From Mycobacterium sp. ELW1 (lineage in GTDB: Bacteria; Actinomycetota; Actinomycetes; Mycobacteriales; Mycobacteriaceae): a stretch of 64,000 bases of DNA. The translations under genes were made by a program, and so were the position numbers. Below the pieces are notes generated by a model. The model had not been told where the DNA came from and did not search any database. It saw nothing but the letters and a program-made list of their open reading frames with translations. The DNA is taken from the NCBI RefSeq assembly GCF_008329905.1, contig NZ_CP032155.1, positions 5,146,001 through 5,210,000 on the forward strand, read 5' to 3'. Every line of letters begins with the position of its first letter. Within the stretch, counting starts at the first letter, position 1. Below are positions 35,544 through 44,281 of the stretch, piece after piece.

Positions 35544-35561
35544 ACTGTGCGTCTTACAGTC
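35543..35561. promoter_or_regulatory. Island palindrome site 4, TACTGTGC-GTC-TTACAGTC
   Basis: This copy matches 13 of 16 arm positions and abuts the start codon of the molybdopterin oxidoreductase gene. It also lies in the 158-bp gap to the divergent SCP2-ADH-ALDH-P450-ferredoxin operon. Its location at another divergent island promoter supports function despite mismatches. Confidence 0.68.
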
Positions 35562-35701
35562 GTCCGTTTGTTTCGGACCGATGCGCGGTGGGCGCACATG
35601 CGAGGCGACCTGACCGGCTGAGATCCCACGCGGTACCTCTTCGGGGATACAAACAGTCCTCCCTCGGGTCTGACCCGGAATCTCCATCCGGTGGTTGCAT
35701 C

Positions 35702-36145
35702 GTGATCACCGCAACAGCCGAACCGAAAGCGACTGAGAACATGGGCTTTTTCACCGATCAGGCAGAACTCGACAAGTACATCGGCGGCGTGTTCCGTGAT
35801 GCGGGCCAACACCCGGAATCGGGTCCCAAGCTCAGGGGCGCCAACATCGTCATGCGGGTCATCTACACCGACCCGGATTGTGAGATGACGATGGCGTTCC
35901 GAGACGACTACCAAGTCATTCCCGGCCCCACCGACGTCAAGCCGGACGTCACGCTGCTGATGCGCGGCGACACCGCCGACCAGTTCTGGCGCGGTGAATA
36001 CAACCTCGCGATCGGTCTGGCGAAGGGCCAGGTCAAGGCGAAGGGACCGGTCAACAAGATTCTGAAGCTCGTTCCGCTGACCAAGCCGCTGTTCCCGATG
36101 TACCGCACCAAGATCGCCGAGAAGGATGCCGCCACCAATGCCTGA
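35702..36145 (+). CDS. SCP2-like sterol-binding domain protein
   Basis: This small protein of about 147 residues (GTG 35702, or 134 from ATG 35741) resembles the SCP2 sterol carrier fold: VMRVIYTDPDCEMTMAFRDD, PDVTLLMRGDTADQFWRGEY and the hydrophobic-tunnel segment LAIGLAKGQVKAKGPVNKIL. Proteins of this kind bind lipids or acyl-CoAs. It is the first gene of the operon with the Zn alcohol dehydrogenase, aldehyde dehydrogenase, P450 and ferredoxin, and its 3' end overlaps the alcohol dehydrogenase start by 8 bases. Confidence 0.8.
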   Translation: MITATAEPKATENMGFFTDQAELDKYIGGVFRDAGQHPESGPKLRGANIVMRVIYTDPDCEMTMAFRDDYQVIPGPTDVKPDVTLLMRGDTADQFWRGEYNLAIGLAKGQVKAKGPVNKILKLVPLTKPLFPMYRTKIAEKDAATNA

Positions 36146-37208
36146 CGTCATGCGGGCCGCGGTGCTGCGCGCACCGCATGTCGTCGAGGTGGCCGAGGTC
36201 CCGGTCCCGACGATCGCACACCCCACGGACGTCATCATTCGCGTGGAGCGGACCGCGATCTGCGGGACCGACCTGCACCCGTACGAGGGCCGACTGGAGG
36301 TCGAGCCCGACATCGTGCTCGGCCACGAGTTCCTGGGGACCGTCGTTGCCACCGGGGATGCGGTGGGACAGTTCTCTGAGGGTGACCGCGTGGTGAGTTC
36401 GTGTGTGGTCAGCTGCGGATCCTGTTATCAGTGCAGACGACATCAACCCGGAAACTGCGCGGGCTCAAGAATTTTCGGCCTGGGTCTGGCACTGGGCGAT
36501 CTGGCGGGCGGGCAAGCAGAGTACGTCGTGGTGCCCAACGCAGACCTGACCGCGCGCCGCATTCCCGATGCGGGAACTGCCGACGATGCGCGGTTCGACG
36601 AGGACATCCTGTTCGCGGGCGACATCATGACCACCGGGTACGAAGCGGTGGCGAGGAGCATGCGGCCCGGTGACACCGTGGCTGTTGTGGGCGCCGGTCC
36701 CGTCGGTCTGTGCGCGGCGATGGCGGCAAGCGCCCTGGGAGCCGGCCAGGTGATCGTGGTGGACAGGGTCGACACTCGCCTGAAGGAGGCCGAGAACCAG
36801 GGCGCCATCGCCGTGAACGCCGATCAGGTCGAGCCGGCCGACGCCGTGCTGGACCTGACCGACTGGCGCGGCGCCGATGTCGTCATCGACGCCGTCGGCC
36901 ACGAATCGGCCCTGCTGTCGGCCATCTCGCTGGTGCGCGCCGGCGGCACCCTGTCCATCCCCGGGGTGTACACCGAGGACGCGATCACCATTCCGTTCGG
37001 TGAGCTCTACCTCAAGGGAATCAAGGTCGAGATGGGGGTTGCGCACATCACCGAGTACATGGACGAGGTGATTGCGCTGACGGTTGCCGGCCGGCTGCGG
37101 CCCAGTTCGATCATCACACATCGGATGGGCCTGTCGGAGGCGGCCGAAGCCTACCGGATGTTCGAAGCACGCGAGGCCACCAAGATCATCCTTGATCCGG
37201 AAAGATGA
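36138..37208 (+). CDS. Zinc-dependent alcohol dehydrogenase (MDR family)
   Basis: This medium-chain dehydrogenase has about 356 residues from ATG 36138, with a second candidate ATG at 36150. The catalytic zinc ligands are in TAICGTDLHPYEG and VLGHEFLGTVV. The structural zinc site is the four-Cys lobe CGSCYQCRRHQPGNC. The Rossmann motif VAVVGAGPVGLCAA binds NAD(P). It is followed two bases later by an aldehyde dehydrogenase, so the two enzymes would convert an alcohol to an acid in the same operon as a P450. Confidence 0.92.
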   Translation: MPDVMRAAVLRAPHVVEVAEVPVPTIAHPTDVIIRVERTAICGTDLHPYEGRLEVEPDIVLGHEFLGTVVATGDAVGQFSEGDRVVSSCVVSCGSCYQCRRHQPGNCAGSRIFGLGLALGDLAGGQAEYVVVPNADLTARRIPDAGTADDARFDEDILFAGDIMTTGYEAVARSMRPGDTVAVVGAGPVGLCAAMAASALGAGQVIVVDRVDTRLKEAENQGAIAVNADQVEPADAVLDLTDWRGADVVIDAVGHESALLSAISLVRAGGTLSIPGVYTEDAITIPFGELYLKGIKVEMGVAHITEYMDEVIALTVAGRLRPSSIITHRMGLSEAAEAYRMFEAREATKIILDPER

Positions 37209-37209
37209 C

Positions 37210-38730
37210 ATGACAACTGTTGAACTACAGCATCATTCAATGCGGATCGGCGGACAGGAAGTCGACTCGGACCGGCTGATGACCATCGTCGATCCCAGCA
37301 CCGGCGCGCCGATCGCCACCGTCGCCCGGGGTGATGCCGGGCATATCGACGCCGCCGTCGCCGCCGCGAGAGGCACCTTCGAGTCCGGGGTGTGGCGGAC
37401 CAAGACCCCGCAGGAACGCGCCGCGATCATGCGGCGGATCGTGGCTGCCGCGACGGACGTCGCCGACGAACTCGTCGAACTCGAACTCAGCGCCAACGGT
37501 GCCACCGTGCGGCAGGCCACCGGATTCCACATTGGTTACGCGCTGGCACATTTCAGCTACTTCGCCGACCTGGCCGAAACCTACGCCTGGCAACGCCCCG
37601 CCCCCATCGCCAGCTTCCCGGCCTTGAGCCAGTCGGTCGTGCATCGCGAGCCGATCGGCGTTGTCGGGGCGATCGCACCGTGGAACTTCCCTCTGCTGCT
37701 GACGCTGTGGAAGGTCGGGCCGGCACTGGCCGCGGGCAACAGTGTGGTGGTCAAGCCCGACGAGCACACACCGCTGTCCATCTTGGCGTTCGCCCGAATC
37801 GCCGAGCAGAACGGATTACCGCCCGGTGTGCTCAATGTGGTTCCCGGCGACGGCCGCGACGCCGGCGCCCGGCTCGCAAGCCACCCCGACGTCGGCAAGA
37901 TCGCCTTCACCGGATCGACCGCCGTCGGTCGCGAGATCATGAGTCTGGCGTCCGGCACCGTCAAACACGTCACCCTCGAACTCGGCGGCAAGGGTCCGTC
38001 GATCGTGCTCGATGACGCCGACCTCGACATGGCCGTCGACGGCGTGCTCTACGGCTGCTTCGTCTACTCCGGTCAGGTATGCGAATCCGGCACCCGCGCA
38101 CTGGTACCCGACCATCTGCATGACGAATTCGTCCGGCGGTTGGTCGACCGGGCGCAGACCATCGTCATCGGCCCCACGCGCGATTGGGATACCGATATGG
38201 GCCCGGTGATCGACGCCAGACAACAGCAGCGCATCCTCGACTACGTCCGGGGCGCAGTCGCCGAAGGCGCGACCGTGGCACTCGGCGGCGAGGCATTGGA
38301 CCGGGACGGCTTCTGGTTCCAGCCGACGATCCTGACCGGAGTCCGCAACGCCATGCGGATCGCACAGGAGGAGGTCTTCGGCCCCGTCCTGGTCGTGATT
38401 CCCTACACCGACAGCGACGACGCCGTACGGATCGCCAACGACTCCGAATACGGTCTGGCAGCCAGCATCTGGAGCTCCGACAATGCCCGCGCGCTCGACA
38501 TCGCCGGACGTATCCAGGCCGGCAGCGTGTGGATCAACGACGCGCACCAGATCAACTGCCAAGTGCCGTTCGGCGGCTACAAGCAGAGCGGCCTCGGCCG
38601 TGAACTCGGTCCCGACGCGTTGGACGCCTACACCGAGATCAAGACCGTCCACCTCGATCTGTCAGGAGGCCGCGACGCCAAACCCTACGACCTGCTGCTC
38701 AGCCACGCCGACCAAGGAGCCTCGCGATGA
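37210..38730 (+). CDS. Aldehyde dehydrogenase family protein
   Basis: This 506-residue NAD(P)-dependent aldehyde dehydrogenase starts at ATG 37210, one base after the alcohol dehydrogenase stop. Motifs are GAIAPWNFPLLLTLWKVGPA, AFTGSTAVGREIM, VTLELGGKGPSIVLDDADLD (base Glu) and YSGQVCESGTRAL (nucleophile Cys). C-terminal sequence EEVFGPVLVVIPY and PFGGYKQSGLGRELG is typical. It overlaps the P450 gene start by 4 nt. Confidence 0.93.
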   Translation: MTTVELQHHSMRIGGQEVDSDRLMTIVDPSTGAPIATVARGDAGHIDAAVAAARGTFESGVWRTKTPQERAAIMRRIVAAATDVADELVELELSANGATVRQATGFHIGYALAHFSYFADLAETYAWQRPAPIASFPALSQSVVHREPIGVVGAIAPWNFPLLLTLWKVGPALAAGNSVVVKPDEHTPLSILAFARIAEQNGLPPGVLNVVPGDGRDAGARLASHPDVGKIAFTGSTAVGREIMSLASGTVKHVTLELGGKGPSIVLDDADLDMAVDGVLYGCFVYSGQVCESGTRALVPDHLHDEFVRRLVDRAQTIVIGPTRDWDTDMGPVIDARQQQRILDYVRGAVAEGATVALGGEALDRDGFWFQPTILTGVRNAMRIAQEEVFGPVLVVIPYTDSDDAVRIANDSEYGLAASIWSSDNARALDIAGRIQAGSVWINDAHQINCQVPFGGYKQSGLGRELGPDALDAYTEIKTVHLDLSGGRDAKPYDLLLSHADQGASR

Positions 38731-40082
38731 CCAGTACCGAGAATGAACTCTTCTGCGCCGACCTGTCGTTCGACGACGAAGACGACGACGTCGACTTGCC
38801 GCCGACCAACGACGTCGCCGCCACCCGACGCCACGACCCGCTGAACGTGTCCTCGGATGCCTTCTGGGATCTGGATCTCCCTGAGCGCGACCCGATCTTC
38901 GCCGAACTGCGGCGCGACCGGCCGGTCAGCTGGCAACCACCGATCGAGACCGCCGTGTCCCCGGACCCCGACGATCCAGGTTATTGGGCGGTGTTGCGGC
39001 ACAAGGACATCCTCGAGATCAGCCAGAACTCCGAGGTTTTCGTCTCCCGCTACGGCGTGATGTTCGACATGCTGCCGCCGGTGTTCCTGGAGATGGCCAT
39101 GTCCTTCCTCGCGATGGACAACCCTCAGCACCACAAGGTGCGCCGACTCGTCTCGTCGGTGTTCACGCCCCGCCAGATCCGTCGCATCGAATCCGATATC
39201 GCCGAGCGGGCACAGCGGATCGTCGCCGCGGCGGTGGACAAGGCACGTGCCGGCGCCGAGGTGGATTTCGTCGACGATGTCGCCCGCCACCTGCCCACCG
39301 AGATGTTCGGCTACATGTTCGGTTTCCCCGAAGAACTGCGCGCGACGGTGGTCCACGCCGCCGACGAGACGCAGGCGTGGGCCGACCCGGTGCTGCTGGC
39401 CGGCCGAGACCCTGCCGAAGTACAGGTGGAGGCCGCCCTGCGGATCCACGACATCACCGAGGAACTCATCGAACTGCGCCGCAACGAACCGGCAGAGGAT
39501 CTGCTGACCGCATTGGTGCACGCCGAGATCGACGGCGAGAAGCTCTCAGACTTCGAGATCGGCGCCACCATGGTGCTGTTCTCGGTGGCTGCAAACGACA
39601 CCACCCGGCACACCACCAGTCTGGCGGCCAAGGCCCTCAACGATTTTCCCGATCAACGGCAATGGCTGTGGGACGATTTCGACGGGCGGATCGGGTTGGC
39701 CACCGAGGAATTCCTGCGCTGGGGATCGGTCGTGCAGAACTTCCGCCGTACGTGTGTGACCCCCTACGAGTTGGCCGGACAGCAGATCCTGCCCGGCGAC
39801 AAGGTGGTCATGATGTACGCCTCCGGCAATCGTGACGAGACGGTGTTCACCGATCCGAATGCATTCCAACTGCAACGCAATCCGAATCCGCATATGGCAT
39901 TCGGCGGCGGCGGCATCCACTACTGCCTCGGGAGCCAGCTGGCCAAGGTGATGCTACGTTCCCTGTTCCGGGAACTTCGGGAACAGACCCCGAATTTCGT
40001 CACCGGCGAGCCGGAGTTGGTTCGCACCAACTTCATTCGCGGCGTGCTGAGTATGCCGTTCGATCCGGGAGTCGGCCGATGA
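38727..40082 (+). CDS. Cytochrome P450
   Basis: This 451-residue P450 has an acidic N-terminal extension (SFDDEDDDVDLPPTND) that is unusually rich in Asp. The I-helix segment is LFSVAANDTTRHT, ExxR is EEFLRWGSV, and the heme loop is FGGGGIHYCLGSQLAK with the Cys ligand. The first candidate hydroxylation step for an alkyl or cyclic substrate is suggested by the neighbouring alcohol and aldehyde dehydrogenases. The ferredoxin gene overlaps its stop by 4 nt and is probably its redox partner. Confidence 0.93.
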   Translation: MTSTENELFCADLSFDDEDDDVDLPPTNDVAATRRHDPLNVSSDAFWDLDLPERDPIFAELRRDRPVSWQPPIETAVSPDPDDPGYWAVLRHKDILEISQNSEVFVSRYGVMFDMLPPVFLEMAMSFLAMDNPQHHKVRRLVSSVFTPRQIRRIESDIAERAQRIVAAAVDKARAGAEVDFVDDVARHLPTEMFGYMFGFPEELRATVVHAADETQAWADPVLLAGRDPAEVQVEAALRIHDITEELIELRRNEPAEDLLTALVHAEIDGEKLSDFEIGATMVLFSVAANDTTRHTTSLAAKALNDFPDQRQWLWDDFDGRIGLATEEFLRWGSVVQNFRRTCVTPYELAGQQILPGDKVVMMYASGNRDETVFTDPNAFQLQRNPNPHMAFGGGGIHYCLGSQLAKVMLRSLFRELREQTPNFVTGEPELVRTNFIRGVLSMPFDPGVGR

Positions 40083-40288
40083 GCCGATGCCGGGTGACGA
40101 TCGACATCACCCGGTGCGCCGGCATCGGGATGTGCGAAGGGTTGGCTCCTGATCTTTTCGAAGTCGATGACGACGACGGCCGTGCACACCTGCACAGTGA
40201 TCTGGTGGATGCATCGCGCTTGGCCGAGCTCGATGCGGTCGTCGCGGCCTGTCCCACTCGATCGGTGACCGTCGAACTGCTGGGGTGA
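40079..40288 (+). CDS. [3Fe-4S] ferredoxin
   Basis: This 69-residue ferredoxin of the actinobacterial P450-partner class passes electrons to a P450. Cluster ligands are CAGIGMC near residue 13 and the lone CP near residue 59 (VVAACPTRSV). The Cys expected for a 4Fe cluster is replaced, which fits a [3Fe-4S] centre. The ATG overlaps the P450 stop by 4 nt. No ferredoxin reductase is nearby. Confidence 0.92.
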   Translation: MSRCRVTIDITRCAGIGMCEGLAPDLFEVDDDDGRAHLHSDLVDASRLAELDAVVAACPTRSVTVELLG

Positions 40289-40293
40289 GCGCG

Positions 40294-41409
40294 TCAGGCG
40301 TGGTCCGACTGATAGAGCAACGACACCGCCTCGACCCGATTCTCGGCGCCGACCTTGCGCAGAATGTGCTTCACGTGCTGCTTGACCGTGCCCTCGGTGA
40401 TGAACAACTTGGCGGCGATCGCGGCGTTGGTCCGGCCCTGGGCCATCTGTTCGAGAATCTCGGTCTCTCGCGGCGTCAGGACGGCCCGGACCGAATTCAG
40501 GGCCCGGCGAACAACTCTCGGTGCCGACGGCATTTCGGTCCGGGTCCGCACGTCGTCGTCCAGGGTGAACTCGTGCGCGCCGGCGACCGCCTCGTCACAA
40601 TCGTTGGCGGCCAACCGGAGAGCAGATCCCAAAGCGTCGAGTTGTTCCACCGCCCGGGCGCGACTGAGCGCCAGCGCCAGACCGTTCGCATAATCCGCCA
40701 GCAATTCGACGTCTATGCCGTCGATGTCGCGGTCCTGCTTGTAGCAGTCACCGTGGAGCAGTCCGACAACCCGGCCCCCGGACATCACCGGTGCCGCAGC
40801 GTAGGACCGCGACCTCGACGCATCCGCGATCGGACGGTGCACTCGACGGTCGTGCTGGACGTCGGTGACGATCCGCGCCTCGCGCCGGCGTACGACTTCG
40901 GTTTCATGCAGACCGGGCACCAGCGGCTGCGGCTGCTCCTGACCGACCTTGTTGATCTCGGCGGCCCATTGCGGATCGTCAGGGATGCACACCGACTGCG
41001 ACACCCAGACGTGATCCACGATGCGCGAGAAGATCGCCCGGTCGAAACCGAGGTCGACGACGAGCTGCGGAGCGACGGCGGTCAGCCCGGCGATTGTGCA
41101 CGGCGCTGCCTCCAGTCGAGCCAGCACAGAGCCCAGTCGGCGCGACCTCTCCTGTTCGGCCCGCAACGATTCGTCGGTGTTGCGCAGCGTCAGCAACGCC
41201 GCCATCACCATCTCGGCGGTCGGCGCCTCCGACAGTGCCTCAGCCAGCAATGACCACGCGTCAGAGACCGCATCGCGCGCATCGCGCGTATTCGGGGCGG
41301 TCAGCGACCGCAAGCCGGCCAGCAGGGCCCGCGCTTGCTCTTCCGACAGTGACGACGCGAGTGACGCGCCGTCGTTGTGATCCACGCCATAAGAATAGAG
41401 GAAGGACAT
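40294..41409 (-). CDS. LuxR-family regulator with GAF-like domain
   Basis: This transcription factor has up to 371 residues. An in-frame GTG at 41385 is an alternative start, because the longer start lies in the ligase ribosome-binding region. The middle part resembles a GAF sensory domain (SYAAAPVMSGGRVVGLLHGD). The C-terminal LuxR helix-turn-helix is LTPRETEILEQMAQGRTNAA, then KLFITEGTVKQHVKHILRKV. It converges with the ferredoxin gene and is divergent from the CoA ligase, so it may control the ligase. The ligand is unknown. Confidence 0.87.
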   Translation of the reverse strand: MSFLYSYGVDHNDGASLASSLSEEQARALLAGLRSLTAPNTRDARDAVSDAWSLLAEALSEAPTAEMVMAALLTLRNTDESLRAEQERSRRLGSVLARLEAAPCTIAGLTAVAPQLVVDLGFDRAIFSRIVDHVWVSQSVCIPDDPQWAAEINKVGQEQPQPLVPGLHETEVVRRREARIVTDVQHDRRVHRPIADASRSRSYAAAPVMSGGRVVGLLHGDCYKQDRDIDGIDVELLADYANGLALALSRARAVEQLDALGSALRLAANDCDEAVAGAHEFTLDDDVRTRTEMPSAPRVVRRALNSVRAVLTPRETEILEQMAQGRTNAAIAAKLFITEGTVKQHVKHILRKVGAENRVEAVSLLYQSDHA

Positions 41410-41413
41410 CTCG

Positions 41414-42951
41414 GTGTATCCAGGAGTTCACGCCCACATCGATCCCGATAAACCGGCGGCGATCATCGTCGACGAAGGTCAGCGGCTGACCTACCAGCAG
41501 CTGGAAGAACGGTCGACGCGCCTGGCCGATGCCCTGCGCAAGGCGGGTCTGGGGCGCGGTGACGTCGTGGCGCTGCTCTCCAGCAACGACGTGGAGATGT
41601 TCGTCGTGTACTGGGCGTGCCTGCGCTCGGGCCTGTACCTGACCCCCGTCAACACGCACCTGACCGCGGCCGAGGCGGGCTACGTCATCGACGACTGCGG
41701 GGCCGTCGTGCTCATCGTCTCGGCAGACCTGGCTGATCTCGCCGCCGGAGCCGTCGCACCCGCCCGGGCCTTGCGACTGCGCCTCGCCTACGGCGGCCAG
41801 GTGTCGGGCTTCGACTCGTACGAGGCGTTCACCGCCGCGGGCTCACCGATCCCACCGGCCGACCAACCGCGCGGCGCCGACATGATCTACAGCTCGGGCA
41901 CCACCGGCAGACCGAAGGGGATCAAACCGGCACTGCCGAACCGGCAGGTCGGTGACCCCGGCGACCCGTACGTCGCCACGTTCGGCGGCGCCTACGCGAT
42001 GTCGCCGGACACCGTGTACTTCTCCCCAGCCCCGCTGTACCACGCAGCTCCGCTGCGCTTCGGCATGATCGTGCAGTCGCTCGGGGAACCGTGCTGGCCG
42101 CACGCAGGTTCGACCCCGAGGCAGCCCTGCGCACCATCGGCGAGTACCGCGTCACCCACAGTCAATGGGTACCGACTCACTTCGTACGCATGCTGCGACT
42201 GCCCGAGGACGTGCGAGCCCGGTACGACGTGCGGTCGCAGACATGCGTCATCCATGCCGCCGCGCCGTGCCCTACCGAAGTCAAAGAGAAGATGCTGTCC
42301 TGGTTCGGCCCGGTGCTGCACGAGTACTACTCGTCCACCGAGGCCAGTGGGATCACGATGATCGGACCCGACGAGTGGCGGAACAAGCCCGGGTCGGTCG
42401 GCCGCGCGAAGCTCGGCACAATTCACATCTGCGACGACGCGGGAACTGAACTCCCCTGCGGTGAAACAGGTCTGGTGTACTTCGAACGGGAGACGATGCC
42501 ATTTGCCTATCATCGCGACCCGGTGAAGACCGCCGCCGCGAGTCTGGCCGACCACCCGACATGGTCCACCTGCGGCGACATCGGCTACCTGGACGCCGAT
42601 GGGTACCTGTTCTTGAGGGACCGCCAGGCATTCACCATCATCTCGGGCGGAGTCAACATCTACCCCCAGGAGATCGAAGACGCACTCACCCTGCACCCGG
42701 ACGTCCACGACGTGGCGGTACTCGGGGTACCCGATGACGAATACGGCGAGCTGGTGACGGCAGTCCTTGCGCTGCGCCCCGGACTGGTACCCAGCCAAGC
42801 CCTGGTGGACCGTCTGACCAGGGATCTGCGCGACCGCATCGCCGGATACAAGGTGCCTCGTCGCTTCGAGTTCGTCGACGAACTGCCGCGCACGCCCACC
42901 GGCAAGCTCGTGAAGGGAAATCTGCGTCGCCTGCTCGCCGAATCTGGGTAG
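41414..42951 (+). pseudogene. AMP-dependent acyl-CoA synthetase, frameshifted
   Basis: This is a FadD/acyl-CoA ligase that would activate a carboxylic acid with ATP and CoA. GTG 41414 has AGGAAGG upstream. The first part reads YPGVHAHIDPDKPAAIIVDE and includes the AMP-binding P-loop MIYSSGTTGRPKGIKPA. The frame breaks at GGGG (42083-42086): FGMIVQSLG should continue with GTVLAARRFDPEAALRTIGE in the next frame. The second part has HEYYSSTEASG, GDIGYLDADGYLFLRDR and the C-terminal RTPTGKLVKG. Adding one G restores about 512 residues, so a homopolymer error is likely. The neighbouring palindrome at 42995 belongs to the next gene. Confidence 0.87.
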
Positions 42952-42994
42952 CCCGAGGGTTCGATTCGCGAACCGAGCGATGAACTGCATCGTC

Positions 42995-43013
42995 TACTGT
43001 AAGAATTACAGTT
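42995..43013. promoter_or_regulatory. Island palindrome site 5, TACTGTAA-GAA-TTACAGTT
   Basis: This copy matches 15 of 16 arm positions and lies 41 bases upstream of the thiolase-fold gene. It is a good copy at a plus-strand-only promoter. Confidence 0.82.
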
Positions 43014-43053
43014 CGTATATGCTCGTGCCGGCCCGCAGAGAGGACCCGCGCAC

Positions 43054-44199
43054 ATGAACGATGTCGCCATCATCGGCGTCGGCCTGCACCCGTTCGGCCG
43101 ATTCGAGGGCAAATCCGCAATGGCGATGGGCGTCGACGCGATCTTCGCCGCCGTCGCCGACGCCGGCATCGAATGGAAGGACGTCCAGTTCGCCACCGGC
43201 GGCAGCTGGACGGTCGCCAACCCCGACGCCATCGTCGGCATGGTGGGGCTGACCGGGATCCCGTTCACCAACGTGTTCAATGCCTGCGCGACGGCGGCCA
43301 GCGCCGCCAAGGCGTGTGCCGACGGGATTCGGCTGGGCGACTACGACATCGGTATCGCGATCGGGCTGGACAAGCATCCGCGCGGCGCCTTCACCGAGGA
43401 TCCGGCCCTGGTCGGGATGCCGCGTTGGTACGCCGAGAACGGCCAGTACCTCACGACGCAGTTCTTCGGTATGAAAGCCAACCGCTACCTGCACGACCAT
43501 GGCATCTCCGAGGAGACGCTGGCGCGGGTGGCGAACAAGAACTTCCGCAATGGTGTGCTGAACCCGAATGCATTCCGCCGCAAGGAGATTTCGATCGAGG
43601 AGATCATGGCCTCGCCGGTGTTGAACTACCCGCTGCGGCAGTACATGTTCTGCGCGCCCGACGAGGGCGCCGCCGCGGTCGTCATGTGCCGCGCGGACAT
43701 CGCGCATCGGTACACATCCAAGCCGGTCTACCTCAAGGCGGTCGAAGTCCGCACCCGCCGCTACGGCGCCTACGAGGTCAACACCACGTTCGGCCCCGTC
43801 GACGAGGACGTCGCACCGACTGTGCACGCGGCCCGCGCCGCGTTCGACAAGGCCGGTGTGTCACCGCAAGACGTCGACGTGATCCAACTGCAGGACACCG
43901 ACGCCGGCGCCGAGATCATCCACATGGCCGAATGCGGGTTCTGCGCAGACGGCGACCAGGAGCGGCTGCTGGCCGACGGAGAGACCGAGATCAACGGGTC
44001 CATGCCGATCAACACCGACGGCGGGCTGATCGCCAACGGCGAGCCGATCGGAGCGTCCGGCCTGCGACAGATCCACGAGATCGTGCGGCAGTTGCGCGGC
44101 GAGGCCGGCGACCGCCAGATTCCCGGCGAGCCGAAAGTCGGCTTCACCCAGCTCTACGGCGCCCCGGGTACCGCCGCGGCGACGATCCTGACGCGGTAG
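43054..44199 (+). CDS. Thiolase-fold protein (lipid-transfer/SCP-x class), His replaced by Glu
   Basis: This 381-residue thiolase-superfamily protein starts at ATG 43054, with AGAGAGGA upstream. The nucleophile region FNACATAASAAKACADG retains a Cys. The usual C-terminal motif GHPxGASG reads LIANGEPIGASG, so the catalytic His is Glu. It resembles the SCP-x/lipid-transfer branch, where retro-aldol rather than thiolytic chemistry is known. Its last 44 bases fall inside a 61-bp tandem duplication, but the reading frame is complete. Control by palindrome site 5 is likely. Confidence 0.85.
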   Translation: MNDVAIIGVGLHPFGRFEGKSAMAMGVDAIFAAVADAGIEWKDVQFATGGSWTVANPDAIVGMVGLTGIPFTNVFNACATAASAAKACADGIRLGDYDIGIAIGLDKHPRGAFTEDPALVGMPRWYAENGQYLTTQFFGMKANRYLHDHGISEETLARVANKNFRNGVLNPNAFRRKEISIEEIMASPVLNYPLRQYMFCAPDEGAAAVVMCRADIAHRYTSKPVYLKAVEVRTRRYGAYEVNTTFGPVDEDVAPTVHAARAAFDKAGVSPQDVDVIQLQDTDAGAEIIHMAECGFCADGDQERLLADGETEINGSMPINTDGGLIANGEPIGASGLRQIHEIVRQLRGEAGDRQIPGEPKVGFTQLYGAPGTAAATILTR

Positions 44200-44281
44200 A
44201 CACATGGGCGTTCTCGACGGCGCCCCGGGTACCGCCGCGGCGACGATCCTGACGCGGTAGACACATGGGCGTTCTCGACGG
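44156..44281. repeat. 61-bp perfect tandem duplication at the thiolase/CaiB junction
   Basis: The sequence repeats with a 61-base period from 44156 to 44281 with no mismatch. The unit contains the 3' end of the thiolase-fold gene, its TAG stop, and the first codons of the CaiB gene. Both genes remain intact; the first copy of the CaiB start (ATG 44204) now opens a short dead-end frame MGVLDGAPGTAAATILTR before a stop. Confidence 0.9.
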
